DNA of 64,000 nucleotides, from positions 5,160,001 through 5,224,000 of the forward strand of contig NW_024881278.1 in NCBI RefSeq assembly GCF_018691265.1. Reading direction: 5' to 3'. Every line of letters starts with the position of its first letter. The first letter of the stretch is position 1. A model generated the notes under the pieces. It did not search any database, had not been told where the DNA came from, and saw only the letters and a list, made by a program, of their open reading frames with translations. The DNA comes from Tyto alba. Lineage: Eukaryota > Chordata > Aves > Strigiformes > Tytonidae. Below, piece by piece: positions 31,350 to 42,718 of this stretch. The position numbers and the translations under genes are program-made.

Positions 31350-34086
31350 GTGCATCCACTAGGAGAATTGGTCTCACAGCAAATTAATTAAGCAAGAATT
31401 TGTGTTAAAACACTCCAGTAAAGATGCTGGCCAAAGATAAGGTGCCTTAAGATTCTCCCAGGTTTTCAACCGATCTAACTATTTGATACACTTGTAACTG
31501 TAAAAGCAGTAACAGAACATCTAACATGGAGCTAATTACAAGGAACAGCCCTTCAAGGCTCCTCTCACACCAAGCTGCTTCTGCAAAAGGTCAGACAGGC
31601 CCAATCCTCCCATTTTGCCCACTGTTGGTTTGTTCCCTTCCGCATGCCTGCAAAATCCCACTTTGTAACTTCTGTTCCTCCTTGGTATTTTGGCAGGAAC
31701 CACTGAGATAATCATGGTCACAGAGATATTAAACATTTTTTTTTGCAAACACCCCTCCTCCCCCGGCCCCCAAACTCTGGAGTAATACAGTGAGGACATA
31801 GAATGCAAAAAAGCACAGAAGAGTTCAGGAAAAGCACTGCACCTATCTAGAAAAGTCTACGAAATCTGAATTCTTTAAGTCAGTATGAGAGCTTCACTTG
31901 GGTTTCAGTTAAAGTAGAAAACACTCCTGATTTCATAACGTCCCACAGCAATCCACAGAATACGCTAATGTTGCAATACGGCTATATTATTATGACATTG
32001 AGCAATTACACTATGAATGGAAGCGTGATGGTATGTCAGGGAACTGGAAACCCAGTATTTTAATTAACCTGTGCTGTTAGGCAGAAGTTCAGTCCCTCTT
32101 TTTTTTTTTTTTTTCTTTAATAAGAAAAAAAAAAATACCAGTATCAGTATTTGAGAAAAAAAATCAGTATCTCAAATTTTATTCATTTCATAGTCTAGTG
32201 ACTATGCTTGTTCAGTCACCAATAATTCAAAGGTAGTGGAACTAGATTTTTGCATTTAAAGCATTTTAATTTCTAAACCCCAAAAACTGTAAAGCTACCC
32301 TTTGACACCATAAATAATCTGCATGATTTGCTTGAGTCTTACAGTTTTGTGACTATCATGAAATTTAGGGAACTTCAGTATCTCAAAACAGCATTCAAAA
32401 CCGTATATAAGTAAGATCCAGGGGTGCCCCGCATGGACATCATGCCTATGCTACTAGTTAAACCAGTTATATAACATTTGTTTGGAAGAGAGATTACCCA
32501 GCTGCTTAAAGGCTGTGTCTGGTACGGCCACAGAATCCAGGAGACAGATTTATCATCTCAAACTTGTTTCAAATCTGTTTGCTGAAAAACCGGTCCCACC
32601 ACACAAGGAGGGGAGGGGGAAAACAGTGTATCACCATCTGTGGATACAGGGAATTACTAGCTGCCAATAGAGACCAAAAATGTTTGCCAATCCCAACATA
32701 CGGCCACACCTGCACGGATAAAAAAAAACTGGAAAGAACTACTTAAAAACATACGCTTTCACGTTATTTATGTTTTGTGAAATACAGTTCTGCTACTATT
32801 GTGGACAAGAGTATTTCTACAATGGTGCATCAAGAAAAATCACTGTGTTGGTTTCTGAGTTTGTACCTCTTCTGGAAAATTGTCCTTACAAACAGATCAA
32901 GATATATAAGCATCTATTTTTTTTAATATTTACCACACTAGCAAATTTCACAAAGATTGCCAAGTAAGACAAAACAATCTATCTCAGATGCAGTCTAGTT
33001 CCATGGAAGGAAGTTTTTGAACCTGTGCAAAAGAGGCAGACAATTTTATTAAGTTCTGCTAGATGAAGAGAATAATATTTTAAATTTATTATTCAGAAAC
33101 CTGAACAAAGCTTTGAATGTGTGCATGTTCACGTACTGCTAGCACCCAGAGAACCAGTCAAAACTGGCATCTGTCGTTAGTTCAGATAGTATTCAAACAT
33201 AAAATGGCTCTGCTATACTAAACATTATCAATAAGATTAAAGTAAGATAAAACTAAAACCTTACACAAACAAATGTCATAGGTCTATTACTGACTTCTAC
33301 GCTGCTACAGTATAAGTAGTTCCAAAGAATAACATAAAGGAATCTTAGCACGTACAAATCTTAATAACTGTCAATGCATGAGTTTAACAATATTTTAACA
33401 GCATCTCTTTTCTGATCTCTTCTTCTACATACTCCTGTTGCAGCCACACCTGCTCCTTTTAGTATTCTCATGTTTCTAAAATTCTTCAAGTCTTAAGCAG
33501 CCTGCCAACCAGCCTCCCTTTTTCAATCAACATTCATATAGATGTTTTTTCTGTAGCCTGACATATAGACAGAAACATAGAGTGAAATTGTAGGACTCAC
33601 ATTTTTTTCCTGATGCTAGTTTGTACACTAAAAATTAAAAAAAAAAAAAAGAAAAAAAAGAAAATCTTAAAGCACAGTATATATTTTACTTCAGTGATTT
33701 TTAATACCCTTCTGCAATCAGTACAATTAATTGTGAGTTAGTTATTTAACTTGATTTCCTCAGAGCCTTATTTTCCCATTAAAGGAATCACAAGACTGAA
33801 AGGATCAAAATTCTTGTCAAGATTCAGCAGATACAGTTATGACAGCGATTGGTAGACTGAGTCAAACTACCACAAAGCCAACTCAGCGCAGTTATTAATA
33901 ACCTATCTTCCTACTAAAAGAATTGTTTTCAAAATAGTATGATCTGAAAAGTGAAATGAAAGTAATATTTCTAAAAATTAGCAAGATTTAAAAATTCTAA
34001 CAAACATCATGGTACTGTCTTCCCAACTTGTTCTAAGCAGGAAAACAAAAATCTACTTGAATAGATGCTCTACATAAAGTTTGGGG
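31350..34086. other. SANBR-PEX13 spacer, no supported gene
   Basis: AT-rich sequence with poly-T/poly-A tracts (about 32099-32143 and 33636-33662). I see no spliced coding exon or known repeat. Part of it may be the distal PEX13 3' UTR. Confidence 0.5.
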
Positions 34087-34100
34087 TTTATTCATTTATT
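34087..34100 (-). terminator. candidate polyadenylation signals of PEX13
   Basis: Two AATAAA hexamers lie close together on the minus strand (34087-34092 and 34095-34100), about 2 kb past the PEX13 stop. An ATTAAA at 35452-35457 is a nearer alternative. The choice cannot be made from sequence. Confidence 0.25.
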
Positions 34101-36064
34101 TAACAGACACTTCCTCGGACTGAAATCTTTCACTGACACAAGAGAGGATGACAATCCATTAATTAAATCTCACAAAAGTAAATTAATTCCATCCAGGAAT
34201 ACACACTGTAGGCAGAACTGTACACTTGATACTTGCCCTCCTCCCCGCCTTTTATTCCTATTTTATATTTCAGGATTGTTTGCTATTTTTATTTAAATCA
34301 ACAACAGATGTCATGTCAAAATATAGATAATTTTCTCCAATGCCCTGCTACATAGGGAAGTGTCTCAGGAACGTGTTCTGTTTTAAACCTAGTAAACATA
34401 GTGTCAATTTATCATTTGCCCCTTAACTACTCTTTCCTGTTCCTTTGCACTTGAAGGTCTAACAGTCTAGTAAAAAAAAAAAAAAAAAATTCTTCGCATC
34501 ATCTCCCAATTACTGAGCACAACCACTTAAATTCTTGCTCTAATTATCAACAACAGGCATTCAGAGTTTTCTTTAAAATTGTGTTCCAGCATAATACCTG
34601 TCTTTTCAGCCACTATACCTCAATAAAACTGTGCTCACTTCAATTTTTCTTCTCAGAGTTTTGTTGTGATGAACAGAATCCTAAGATCTCAAGGCCAGCA
34701 AATGCAATTAAAGTCTAAATTCTGAAAGCTTAGCTAACACATAATGGGTGTTGAAGATCTCTGCAGAAACAAGCTGAAACTACTGGATCAATTAAGCAGA
34801 GGCACGTGCCCTACTTTCACTAATACTTTTGAGTACCTTTAAAATAAAAAAGCTATTTTAATGATTAAGACAAGCTTTAGTTACTTTACACATTGCTCTA
34901 ACCTTCAGAAGCTCAATATGTTATACGTATGTACTACAAGGAAAAAAAGTTTTAATTATCTCTGCTTCATAGCAAAACAAAACAAAATGGTATTTCATTA
35001 TAGAATTTTCAAACACCAATATGAAGAATATACTAAATATTTTGAACAGTCTTAATGCTTTTGTGGCTTTTGACAAACCAGAGCCCTCAAATTACGGGCA
35101 GTTGCAAAATTTACCACCTGAAAGGCAGCATAAAGAGTTAACTCCAAGGCCTCAGCTGAGACAATGAAGCAAGAGATGTTACTTTTTCTTTGCCACTCAT
35201 GGAAAACTTCCCCCAACCCAATGCTTTCCTACTGCACTAAAAGGCAGGAGAGATATTTCGACATTCATATAAAAATAATAACAGAAATAAGTTGAGAGGC
35301 AGATGGCAATTGATAAACTACTGATAGGCAGTTAACCGGCTACAACACAAAATGGCTGGGAGTGATGCAAAGTTAGTTTACCACAGAAGGGAGTAAAAGT
35401 AAGTGTGCTGGAAAGTGCCTGACTGCAGGACAGCCTTCATTCTAATGTTCTTTTAATAAACAAAAGAGATCTGGTTCAAACTACTGCTGAATCCTCCTCG
35501 CTTTTCCTCTGTAAACTTATAACTTCTAACGATTCAATTGCACCACCTAATTCTCTTGCAATTCTCCCTCCCTCCCTTCAGGAGGAAACGAAGCAACACT
35601 ACTATTTTACAGACCTCAGCATCCAGTTTTGGAGGACAGCTTACAGAAATCTACCTTCCCTTTGCACATCTATCGAAGAGGCTTCTTGTCAAGCTGACAT
35701 TTCAATGAAGACAGGATGTTAATCTCTAGATTTCACCAACAGCTTGTCTTCTTAACAAGGATGGGCTGGCAGTCCCTGTTTTGTTTTGGGTTTTTTTTGT
35801 TTCCTTGTTATAAATGCCTCAATTCTCCTTGCCTCAAGATCTTAGTTGCTGCCAGGTGGTTGGGTAGAATCACTAATGTACAGCCTTAGGTGAGTCAAAA
35901 ATAAATACTACAAATTTGAGCAATCATTTCTCCATCCCTTCACCAGTCAGTAGCAGCAATAACTGGTACAGACCCATCAGTGTTCCACTACAATACAGAT
36001 TTTTCAACAAACCCTAAGTTTTATCAATAAAGCACAGTTCAGTTGCTTTGTTGATCAAAGTGCA

Positions 36065-36360
36065 TTAGAGTTCCTGTTTCTCTCCACTAACCACAGTGGA
36101 GTCAGTTGCAACAGGAGCTTTATTACTTCCAGCAAACACAGAATCAAAAGCAGCTTCCTGCTCCTCTAAAGTCACAGTAGCAGTGGATCCTCTAACAGAT
36201 GTGCGGGTAAAGGCCGGCCGTTGCTCTGTAATCTTTTCCAGGTCCACTGCTTTCCTACCTCTTCTTTTACCCAGGATTTTGATGTAATTAGCTGGCACAA
36301 GTCCTGTTGTTTGGCCATCATAACTAGCCAAAAGCCAGCCACGGATTTTAGGTTGTTGTT
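36065..36360 (-). CDS. PEX13: PEX13 exon 4, SH3 C-half and tail
   Basis: Acceptor TTTTCTTCTTCAG. It encodes residues 301-397 (with part of Glu300): PKIRGWLLASYDGQTTGLVP of the SH3 core, a basic GKRRGRK stretch, then a fast-diverging tail with EEQEAAFDSVF. Stop TAA at 36065-36067. Confidence 0.97.
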
Positions 36361-39300
36361 CTGAAGAAGAAAATGCAAATGCATCAAGTTACAAAACAAT
36401 TCAAAATATACTGCAGTGGAGGCACAAACACATTAGAATGTAGACGACAACAGCTCAGGATGCAGAGAAAGTTACTCCGTGATTAAAGCTGGATACAAAT
36501 TACTTCAAGAGAAAGGACTAGGATCTGCATTGGTGAGGTGAGCTGAAGAGTACTGTGAAGTGCAGGTTGTTCTGCAATGACACCACCATACTGCAAATGC
36601 CTAAAGATTTTCAGTTGTACAGCACACGTGAGGAAAAGGTAACCACAAATCACTCCCTGAGTAAGCTTAGGCTGTGTCATATCTTAAGGAAACTTAACAA
36701 AACTACTTACAGAAACAAACAAACAAAATCTGTGTGGATGAGAAGTTTGGTCAAATAAGGTGGGGATTTTTTTGTTTTCATTTTCAGACTCAAACAATAT
36801 GACTTACTTGACATGTGATTAGAAAATAAATACAAAATTAAAAGTTTACCTTTGGGTGCTAATTTTAGCATGTCACCAGCACGGAAAGAAATTTCTTCTT
36901 CTGAGAGAGCACTGAAATCATATTCTGCTCTTCCAACTACATGATCATCTTCTCCACTCGCCCAGTTACTAGATACTGTTTCCAAAAAGAAATTATAAGT
37001 TTTTAAGTTTATCTGCTTTGAATTCTAAAATTTGATGGTTTGTGGGTTTTTTTTTGTTGTTTTTGTTTTTGTTTTTTTTAAAAGGAAAATGAAGAAAACA
37101 CTCACTTTCTTGCTAAAACCTTTCCTATAGAGAACTGACAGGAGTCACAAAGCATGATTTATTGAGTCAATCCAACCAATACTTTTCCCCCTGCCCCAAC
37201 TGCCACATCTAATAGAAAGGAACTGTGATTCTGGAATCACACAAAGCTTACCATGAAACTGCATCCTAACTCATCAACAGGCTACTTAAACAGGCTGTTA
37301 CTTGTATCACATGCCTAAAATTCAGTATTGTACCCCCTTCTATTGCTGTAGTATAATATTAAATTGCTATATATGTAATAAAAGGAACAATATATGCTGC
37401 ACTTCTCTCACGTTGCAGATCATCTTTACCTGTTTCTTCGTCACTGTATGTAGAAAGCAGTTTCCAAATCAGATAAGGACCTCCCATTATAACAGCAAAA
37501 AACAAGAAAATGGGCCAGGATTTTGCAGAGTTAGCTGCCTTGTCTTCAAGGCCAACACGAGCTACTGTCCCCTCACTTTCAGCCCACAAATCCTCATTCT
37601 CAGAGCTCTTCCGCAGACCTAGCAATCGTTGTAGACGTTGGTAGAGATATTTTATAGTTCTCACTAATGCAAAAGCTGAAAACACCTTTGTGAAGTGTAC
37701 TTTGAGGCGGGAGAAGTGATTGGCTACATCCAACACAGCTCTGAAACTGTTGTACACAGCTGAAAAGGTAGCATCCATCATCATGCTGACTGAGGCAAAC
37801 GCATGCACAATACTTTCAATGGACTGAAATGCACCTCTGCTGCTTTCTTCAGCCTGCTGAACAAACCTGCTGGGAGGAATATCATCGGCACGAAAGCGGT
37901 TATAACCCAAACCACCATATCCATAACTGTAAGGACTATAGCTTCCATAAAAAGAGGTTCCATATGAACCATAGCCTGGAGAAAAAGAACTGCTATATGC
38001 TGGCCTGAAAGTGTTCAGACTACTGCTTCCCGTTTGCTGTGATGGTCTTGGTAAAATAGGTGGAGGTATTCGTGCAACTGTGGGTTGTCCAGGCCTGGTC
38101 AGCAGGTTGTCACCCAAGTCAGCAGACCTAAACGAATTCAGACAAGCAAGGTCAGTACCAAAAGTAAGTTACATTTTCATTTCCTCAGAGTTCGTGGCTA
38201 ACTATATAAATAAGACAGTGCATTTCAGTAGTGCTAGGATAGGGAACGTGGTAGCCAAACACTCAGTATATTGCACAAAGTTTGTGGGAAGTAAAAATTC
38301 TAGTCAGGAAATACAGGTCTTCTGGGGAAGAGAGAAAAAAAAACCCATAATGAGATATTCAGTGTAAATGTGGAACTGCAGCATATCAGAAACACAGAGA
38401 TGGGAAAAACTTTCCGTCTATTGTACTGACTAAGAACGCATGAAGTGCTACGTCTAGACCCATCAGAGCTGACACTAGAATACCCGAGCAATTTTTCTGC
38501 ACACAAAAGCCTCTCATATGCACTACCAAGAATATTTATGAACTTCTCAGACAGCTTTATTTCCAATACTTGTTCTCAGCTCTTCTATACAATGAGCCAA
38601 TGATACAGCAGGAAGTCTGAGTGCTCCTTTGAATCCACCCTTAGAGAAAAGGGTGGTGTGACCTAATTGATAATCCAACTGATTACACAATAACATAGGC
38701 AAGGGCTCTGGGTCCCTCAATTTCCCCCTCTACCCAAACTAATTACCTTTATGTAGCATGTCAAGAGATTGAATCTATTACTACTAATTGTTGACAGAAA
38801 GAGATATTAAAAGTCAACTATTTGTTTTTAATTTAGTAAAACTTTTATTCCTTTGTATGCCCATAAATTTCAGTGATTTTATCTATGCCCTTCATAATAA
38901 GACTCTGAAAGTACTAGACTGGTATTTGAATTCCGTCAAGCAGCTGTCCAACTTCTGCTGTTTCATTAAAAAGCTAATCACATGTTAACATCCTAACAGT
39001 CAAACGTTTTGGCCATTTCCCATATTTACTACCTCACCCTATGACTTACCACTTCTATAGTCCATTAAATTCACAGAAAAAAAAAAAAAAAAAAAACAAA
39101 AAAACAAACCCCAAAAAACAAAAAACAAAACCATAAATAAAGAGAAGAAGAAAAGTCAACTTTGAATTGCTACGGAGCTGCTTCTCTCTGCACTGCTTTC
39201 AGTGTGAAGCATGCTTGCTCCAATATTTCTGTATAAGGTAGGTAACAACCTCCTCTCAGCAAAACTTATCTTACAGGTTTACACAGCAAAGAATAACATT

Positions 39301-40366
39301 TATATCTTTATACTGTTTGTTTCTTACCCCCACAGACTTTAACTCTTCTAGCAGTTCAAAACAGAAGCAAAAATAAGTTATTATCACAGCAAACAGAGGT
39401 ACTGTAACTTATTAAGCCACACTACGTTTCCCTCCCCAATAGCCAGCTTCGGATACCTCCCTTTAAAGCTGCTTGAAGCAACTTAAAATGAGTTTGATAA
39501 CCCCACTGAGAAAAATTAACACTAAATTTCTTGTTCAGCAAGCTTCAGCTTGCAGTGAAAGCAGCAAAGTTTCTGTCGAACGTTCAGTCTTGAGCTAACC
39601 TTTTGCCTAGTTTCAGCTCGCGCTAATTGCAACCGCTACCACCAAATGAAAAACAAGACTCGATCTTCAACCACCAAGCTTTTCTTTATTTCCGATAAAA
39701 AGGAAGGCGTTTACAAACACTTTCTGCACAACAACCTTCTCCACGAGCAGGTTGGATTTTCTGGGAAGACTCAAATCGCTGGGTGAACACACCAGACGCA
39801 GACATACACACCCATCTTCTCCAAGGCCGGGGGACACGACACACCAGCTTCTCCCCTCCCACAGCGGCACGCACGCTGAACCCAGCTACAGAACCCCCAG
39901 GAAGGGACCCCTGCGCTCTGTCCACTCGCACAGCTCCACCTTCCCCACATGAAACACGCAGCTCCCCACGCACACAGGTAGGTTTTGAGACCGGTACCTT
40001 TCGGGAGCCTCTCGCTCCCTCTCCCCGCTTGAGGAGAGGGGTATTCACCAGAGACAGCCCCCCCCCACGCCCGGCACACAGCCCCTCAGCAAAGCAGGGC
40101 AAACGCCCCCAAACCATCCACCCCCCTCAAGCCCTGCTCAGGCACCGGCTGCGCCCGACCTTTGAGCTCGCCTCCGGGGGGAGGAACGCGGCCAAGGCGG
40201 GAGGCCCGCAGAGGAGAAGGCGCAGCCGCTCCGAGGGGGCGAACCGCGGAGGAGGGGAGACCCGGGGGGGTTAGGCGCGCACACACACTCACTGGAAAGC
40301 CGGCGCCACGGTGCCCGCCAGCCGCCGGTTCTCCCACGGCTTGAGAGGCGGCGGCTGCGACGCCAT
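36065..40366 (-). CDS. PEX13: PEX13, peroxisomal membrane import protein, complete CDS in 4 exons
   Basis: Minus-strand CDS joins 40366-40293, 38127-37430, 36975-36850 and 36360-36065: 1194 nt, 397 residues plus TAA (human 403). PEX13 is part of the peroxisomal docking/translocation machinery, binding PEX14 and the import receptor PEX5. Visible parts: Pro-rich N-terminus; Tyr/Gly-rich segment (about 66-100, with YGSYG and SPYSYGYGG); a conserved segment with QAEESSRGAFQSIESIVHAF; hydrophobic helix WPIFLFFAVIMGGPYLIW (229-246); C-terminal SH3 domain (about 271-328) with AEYDF (274-278), Trp308 and PANY (322-325). The tail ends GEKQEL (human GEKQDL). The start codon has a strong Kozak context (GACATGG). 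PEX13 is head to head with PUS10 in a shared CpG island. Loss of PEX13 in humans causes a Zellweger-type disorder. Confidence 0.97.
36850..36975 (-). CDS. PEX13: PEX13 exon 3, SH3 N-half
   Basis: Acceptor TTTTGGAAACAG, donor GTAAACTT. It encodes residues 259-299: NWASGEDDHVV, then AEYDFSALSEEEISFRAGDM, the first strands and RT loop of the SH3 domain. Confidence 0.97.
37044..37083 (+). repeat. T-rich tract
   Basis: Poly-T with G interruptions in the PEX13 intron just past exon 2. It may be a decayed poly-A tail of a minus-strand retroelement, but no body is recognisable. Confidence 0.6.
37430..38127 (-). CDS. PEX13: PEX13 exon 2, YG-rich and membrane region
   Basis: Acceptor TTCGTTTAG, donor GTAAAGAT. 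The 698-nt exon carries residues 26-257: Pro-rich segment, Tyr/Gly-rich segment, conserved helical region and the transmembrane helix. There are no gaps or stops. The human counterpart is one exon of similar size. Confidence 0.97.
39077..39132 (+). repeat. A-rich tract
   Basis: A run of 20 A followed by CAAAA-type repeats in PEX13 intron 1. No element body is recognised next to it. Confidence 0.7.
40293..40366 (-). CDS. PEX13: PEX13 exon 1 (start codon)
   Basis: It encodes MASQPPPLKPWENRRLAGTV and four more residues (24 in all), then two bases of Gln25; donor GTGAGTG. The start peptide matches human MASQPPP..KPWE. It is shorter than human because a Gly-Pro repeat present in human is absent. 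Confidence 0.95.
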
Positions 40367-40464
40367 GTCGGCCCGGCTGCGGGGCCCGCTTAGCCCGCGG
40401 CCCGGCCCGCCCCCGCCGCTCCGCCCGCCCAGCAGGCGCGACGCGGGAGCGCCGAGATACTCAC

Positions 40465-40475
40465 CTGCCGCCCAG
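40465..40475 (-). other. extra minus-strand splice donor in the PEX13 5' region
   Basis: GGCAG|GTGAGTATC on the minus strand is a near-perfect 5' splice site with its exon end at 40465. It is 99 nt upstream of the PEX13 ATG. If used, it would skip coding exon 1 or belong to an antisense transcript of PUS10. Usage is unknown. Confidence 0.4.
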
Positions 40476-42111
40476 CGGGTAAGGGCTGGCGTCTGCGCCG
40501 GCCCATCGATGCGCTTTGCCTCGCCACTGCTCAGGCCTGTGCCGGCTCTGCTGGCCGCTGGGGAAGGCGGGGACAGGGCCACGCGTGGGGCGCGGAGAGG
40601 TGATCGCGGCTCCCGGGGAAGTGGGGCGCGACGGGACGGGCGGGGGGTGGTGGCAACAGTTCAGGGCACATCCGCAACTCCTCTTCCCCGTACCGTCCTG
40701 AGTGGTGCTCATTCCCGCCTCGTTCCCGGTTCCGCCCACACGAGGCGCCTCAGTCTGGGGGGCTGTAACGGTTTTAACAGTCGGGGCGCGCGGTCCGTGC
40801 GTGTGTGTGGGGGGGTTTATGGGGCTCCCTCCCCTCCCCGAGACTTGAGGTGTTTTGGGTGGGGAGCGGGGGACGCTGAGCTGCCCCTGGCGCGGGTGGG
40901 CCGGTCAAGGGGTTGTCGCGTCGCGACCCCCAGCCGCGGGGGCTGAGGCGTGAGCTTGTGCGGCGCCGTGGGGAACGCGGTGCGTCCCGGGTGTCGGCGT
41001 GGGGAAGCGGCTGCGTGGAGGCGGGTGCCTGCCGTCCCGGCCGGGCTGCGGGCGGCGCCTGCGTTGGATCCGCCCGTGGAAGCGGCCGGTTGCTTGCAGG
41101 AGCTGCTCCGCGGGGATTTTCCTTCAGTCGCTCGGCGATGGGGGCGTGAAACGTTATTGTGGCGAGACGTACGCCTCACGGGGATGAATCCAGCTAACGC
41201 TTACCTGAAAGTGTGCTGGTTTGGGGTTTTTCTTTTTAAAAGCGGGTTTGAAGCTTTTTGGATAGTCCTTGCTTTTTACAGCTTACCGTAAAGAACCCAA
41301 ACCCAGGGGAGGCTAAATTAATTGAAATAATAACTCTTCTCCTGCTGCGAAGGTTTTGCGTGGCTGGGGTGTTTCTGTGCAAGGTTCTCCTGAGCAGGGT
41401 GAGCCAAAAGAGGTGTAACAGGCTGTACTGGTGTGGAGAACGCCTATATATCCTGCCCCTCTTGCACTACAAAAACTAGGGGAATATTGAATGTTGCTTT
41501 CCGGAGCGAAGCCCAAAACAAGATTAGGGGGTTCATCTGTCAGTAGGTATTGTGGAATTCCTCACCGAAGGATGTGGAGGCAGAATAATTTCCAAGAGGT
41601 GCTCGAGAAGGATTGGAGGAAAGATCTGTTAAGGTTTACCAACAGGCAAACCACGTGAGGCCAAAGGAATTCCCCAAACCAGAAATAACTGGAGGCAGAG
41701 AGCTCTTGGCAGACCTGTATGCACTGCACACACGTATTTTTCCTGTGGCATCTGTTTATCCCGGCTTTGGGTGACCGTAGACCAACTGAACTTTTGGTCT
41801 GAGCAACTGTGGTTATTCTTATGTGCCTCCTAAAGTTTCCCAGATAGGTAAGGGGAAGAACTTCACTGGGAATCTCTCCTTTTCCATATTTTTCAAAAAA
41901 ATGCAGAGTTCTATCCCATTATTAATTTTTGGCCAAAGAAATTAGTCTGTTCTAATGTTCTGGGCAGAAAGAATGACAGCAAACCAAATTAGCCGTAATC
42001 GTATATGAAAAAAACCCATTATGAGATCTCTCACAAAAATGGGAGTCCTATATTTGAGATAGGAAATAAGAAACCTTAAAAAATTGAAGGGGCTAATGGA
42101 TAGCAAAGGTG

Positions 42112-42112
<1 letters not shown>

Positions 42113-42142
<30 letters not shown>

Positions 42143-42148
42143 CCCCCC
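42113..42148 (+). repeat. T30 C6 homopolymer tract
   Basis: An uninterrupted run of 30 T followed by 6 C in PUS10 intron 1, about 430 nt before coding exon 1. It is too far upstream to be that exon's polypyrimidine tract. Confidence 0.9.
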
Positions 42149-42581
42149 TCCTGTGATTTTAACACATTGTCTCTTTAGTTGCTGCAATTTTAGAATACAT
42201 TTCTGTTTTACATTTGGCTTAATGTATTTTAGCTCCACTCCTTCTCCATTCAGTAAAGAATAACATGTCATGTAATGCACTTTATCAAAGAGAAAACTCG
42301 GGGCAAAAGCTCAGCCTACCTTTGTCAAAACTCTTGACTTCACGTTTTCCTAGGAAGTACAGAAGCTTTTCCCTGAGTCAGTGGTCCTTTTGGATTGGTC
42401 TTCAAATTCTGTTGTGCCTTTGAATTTAGACAAACGTGTATACTAAACTTTCTCTAGAGGACAAAAAAAAAAAAATTAATTTTGATGTTAAATATGGTGC
42501 AGTTAAATGAGTTCTTTTATTGTTGAACTGCTGAATTGTGTTTATTCTAAGGGTTTTTTTCTTTTATTTTTTAAATTTTAG

Positions 42582-42718
42582 AATTTTCCAGCATGTCTTC
42601 ACTAACAGAAAAGGACCGACCAATTGTTCAGCTGTTATTGAACACTGGCACTTGCCCACGATGTATTTTAAGGTTCTGCTGTGTGGGATCACAGACGCTT
42701 TATAGATATCCATATGAG
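42582..42718 (+). CDS. PUS10: PUS10 coding exon 1
   Basis: Acceptor TTTTAAATTTTAG, 11 nt of 5' UTR, ATG at 42593, donor GTTGGT. It encodes residues 1-42 with QLLLNTGTCPRCI, the first zinc-binding Cys pair. Confidence 0.96.

Larger units (their letters stand above)
30050..31350. promoter_or_regulatory. CpG island, presumed SANBR promoter
   Basis: A sharp rise in GC and CpG density in otherwise AT-rich DNA marks a CpG-island promoter. It lies just upstream of the SANBR coding exons on the minus strand and about 5 kb past the PEX13 stop. Long open frames on both strands here are GC-rich shadows without homology. CCAAT boxes read on the plus strand and a minus-strand splice donor sit together, so transcription in both directions is possible. 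Confidence 0.85.
39780..41180. promoter_or_regulatory. CpG island, shared divergent promoter of PEX13 and PUS10
   Basis: A GC- and CpG-dense block spans the PEX13 first exon (leftward) and continues about 800 nt to the right, toward PUS10. In human the two genes are also head to head. CpG islands with divergent genes commonly act as bidirectional promoters. Candidate plus-strand donors for the PUS10 first exon are GTAAGG at 40479, GTGATC near 40600 and GTGAGC at 40950. Open frames here on both strands are composition shadows. Confidence 0.85.

Noticed and set aside
39686..41291. Many open frames of 60-211 codons around the PEX13/PUS10 promoter
   Set aside because: Same composition effect. 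Only the 25-residue PEX13 start peptide within them is real.
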